Below, piece after piece: positions 4,152 to 5,331 of a stretch of 5,331 bases of DNA. How positions within the stretch are numbered: position 1 is the first letter of the stretch; every line of letters starts with the position of its first letter. The stretch comes from Candidatus Omnitrophota bacterium (lineage in GTDB: Bacteria; Ratteibacteria; UBA8468; B48-G9; JAFGKM01), in NCBI GenBank assembly GCA_023819365.1, contig JAMWBP010000062.1:1-5331 (forward strand), given 5' to 3'. The position numbers and the translations under genes are program-made. A model generated the notes under the pieces. It was not told the origin of the DNA and did no database searches. It saw only the letters and a list, made by a program, of their open reading frames with translations.

Positions 4152-5318
4152 ATGGCAGGGATATTAAAGGAATTATCCAGAGTAAAGGATACAATAACAA
4201 AGAGGATATCAAGTTATGATATAAGTGGCAGGAATCAGGACTGCTGGAAGATTGAACCAGGTGAAACAAAGACGCTTGCAGAGATAGAGGGTCCTGGATG
4301 TATCACACATATATGGATGACACAGGGAGGAAGGTTTTTTCTCTACAGAGAGGTGGCCTTGAAAATATACTGGGATGGGGAGAAAAACCCAAGTATAAAT
4401 GTGCCATTGGGTGATTTTTTCTGTTTGGGCCATTCTCTGGTAAATTCGTTCTGTAGTTTACCTTTCACTGCTTCTACATCTTCGCCATATCAATTTGGGG
4501 CAGGGTGTGCCTTAAACTGCTACCTTCAGATGCCTTTCAGAAAATATGCAAAAATAGAACTTGTCAATGAAGGAAAGTATGTCCATATACAGTATTTTTA
4601 TATTGACTATGAACTTTATAAAGAGAAGTTTGGGGATGATATTGCATATCTACACGCTCAGTGGCGAAGGGAAAATCCTACACCTGGCTGGGGACCTGAA
4701 GTAAAAGTAAACACTCCAGAGGCAAATGTTGTAAATAAAGGTAAGGTTGCTTATAGCAACAACTATGTAATTCTTGAAGCAGAAGGCAGAGGCCATTACA
4801 TTGGCTGTAATCTTTCTGTGGCTAATTTTCATGGGACATGGTGGGGAGAAGGAGATGATATGATATGGGTTGATGGATATAAGTGGCCACCTGATTTGCA
4901 TGGAACAGGTAGCGAGGACTATTTCAATCAGGCATGGGGTATGCAGGATAATGCATTTCTTTTTAATGGTTCATCTATATTTGAAGGTAAGACAATATCA
5001 GGGCATTCTCTCTATGATGGTAAGATGCATGGTGGCTATCAGACATCCTATGTTTTTCACCTTACCAATCCAGTGCACTTTCAAAAGTCCATAAAGGTAA
5101 CGATTGAACATGGACATGGGAACCATACTGCTAATGATTATTCTTCTACTGCCTACTGGTATCAGATTGAGCCACATAAAAAGTTTGATATACTTTCTGT
5201 TGAAAAACGGCTCCCTGTAATGTTAGAGTTTAATAATAAAAGGTCAATTCAGACAGCGGGCAGGAAGATGATAATAACCCCTGAGATGAAAAGGATGAAG
5301 AAAAAGGTGAAGGGTTAG
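4152..5318 (+). CDS. DUF2961 / glycoside hydrolase family 172 protein
   Basis: A complete 388-aa protein of the DUF2961 family, now GH172. Family marks in order: SSYDISGRNQD (20-30), PGETKTLAEIEGPGCITHIWM (36-56, the turn into the jelly roll), VPLGDFF (84-90), TWWGEGDDMIWVDG (229-242), HGTGSEDYFNQAWG (250-263) and NDYSSTAYWYQ (328-338). Characterised GH172 enzymes are alpha-D-fructofuranosidases acting on difructose dianhydride I and alpha-D-arabinofuranosidases acting on D-arabinan; they use two glutamates. E233 and E255, in the two best-conserved motifs, are the likely pair (inferred by motif, not by alignment). No signal peptide is visible (MAGILKELSR), so the enzyme should be cytoplasmic and act on imported oligosaccharides. 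The lysine-rich end KRMKKKVKG looks like a normal terminus. The substrate is unknown. Only 13 bases follow the stop, so downstream partners are out of view. Confidence 0.92.
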   Translation: MAGILKELSRVKDTITKRISSYDISGRNQDCWKIEPGETKTLAEIEGPGCITHIWMTQGGRFFLYREVALKIYWDGEKNPSINVPLGDFFCLGHSLVNSFCSLPFTASTSSPYQFGAGCALNCYLQMPFRKYAKIELVNEGKYVHIQYFYIDYELYKEKFGDDIAYLHAQWRRENPTPGWGPEVKVNTPEANVVNKGKVAYSNNYVILEAEGRGHYIGCNLSVANFHGTWWGEGDDMIWVDGYKWPPDLHGTGSEDYFNQAWGMQDNAFLFNGSSIFEGKTISGHSLYDGKMHGGYQTSYVFHLTNPVHFQKSIKVTIEHGHGNHTANDYSSTAYWYQIEPHKKFDILSVEKRLPVMLEFNNKRSIQTAGRKMIITPEMKRMKKKVKG

Positions 5319-5331
5319 CCAATACGGAAGA

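Noticed and set aside
4209..4901. Minus-strand open frames inside the GH172 gene (4209-4433 and 4650-4901)
   Set aside because: Antisense to well-conserved GH172 motifs; no independent support.

Overview
The window comes from a bacterial chromosome that is AT-rich by eye. It shows bacterial features: AGGAGG-type ribosome binding sites, sigma70-like promoters, a type IV prepilin-like N-terminus and a tRNA without encoded CCA. A stand-alone H-X9-DG prepilin-like protein next to a DUF2961/GH172 glycosidase is typical of PVC-related and candidate lineages (Lentisphaerae, Planctomycetes, Omnitrophica/Ratteibacteria-like). The phylum assignment is an inference and weak.

Layout. Positions 1-87 hold a perfect 13-bp tandem duplication and a good sigma70 promoter for a tRNA-Lys(CUU) gene (88-161, + strand). 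Positions 162-284 hold no gene but two degraded copies of a C/G-rich hairpin repeat. These sit between the tRNA and a convergent minus-strand operon. That operon (3183 down to 285) encodes, in transcription order, a TroA/ZnuA-like metal-binding protein, an ABC ATPase, an ABC-3 membrane permease and a class I SAM-dependent methyltransferase. All three junctions overlap (23, 10 and 11 bp), so the methyltransferase looks like a true member of the metal-transport unit. Upstream, at 3184-3321, lie a purine-rich mRNA leader, a long and nearly perfect copy of the hairpin repeat (3237-3283), and a weak possible promoter.

A minus-strand prepilin-like gene (3322-4026) and a plus-strand GH172/DUF2961 gene (4152-5318) diverge from a compact 125-bp control region. 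The prepilin-like gene has a near-consensus promoter (TTGACA, 17 bp, TAAAAT). Two identical 10-bp direct repeats (GTGCTACTAT), exactly 20 bp apart, lie in its spacer and over its -10/start region, which is an operator-like layout. The GH172 side has a weaker candidate promoter overlapped by a separate palindrome, TATTTT-GT-AAAATA.

How the genes may work together. The transporter should import a divalent metal (zinc or manganese class), but its binding protein lacks the usual second histidine ligand and carries a Cys-Pro-Gly-His motif at the first, so the metal is open. The methyltransferase's substrate is unknown. The prepilin-like and GH172 genes may be co-regulated parts of a polysaccharide-use module. 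The best leads for new biology are the direct-repeat operator, the variant metal site paired with the methyltransferase, and the dispersed hairpin family. No complete unknown multi-gene system is evident.
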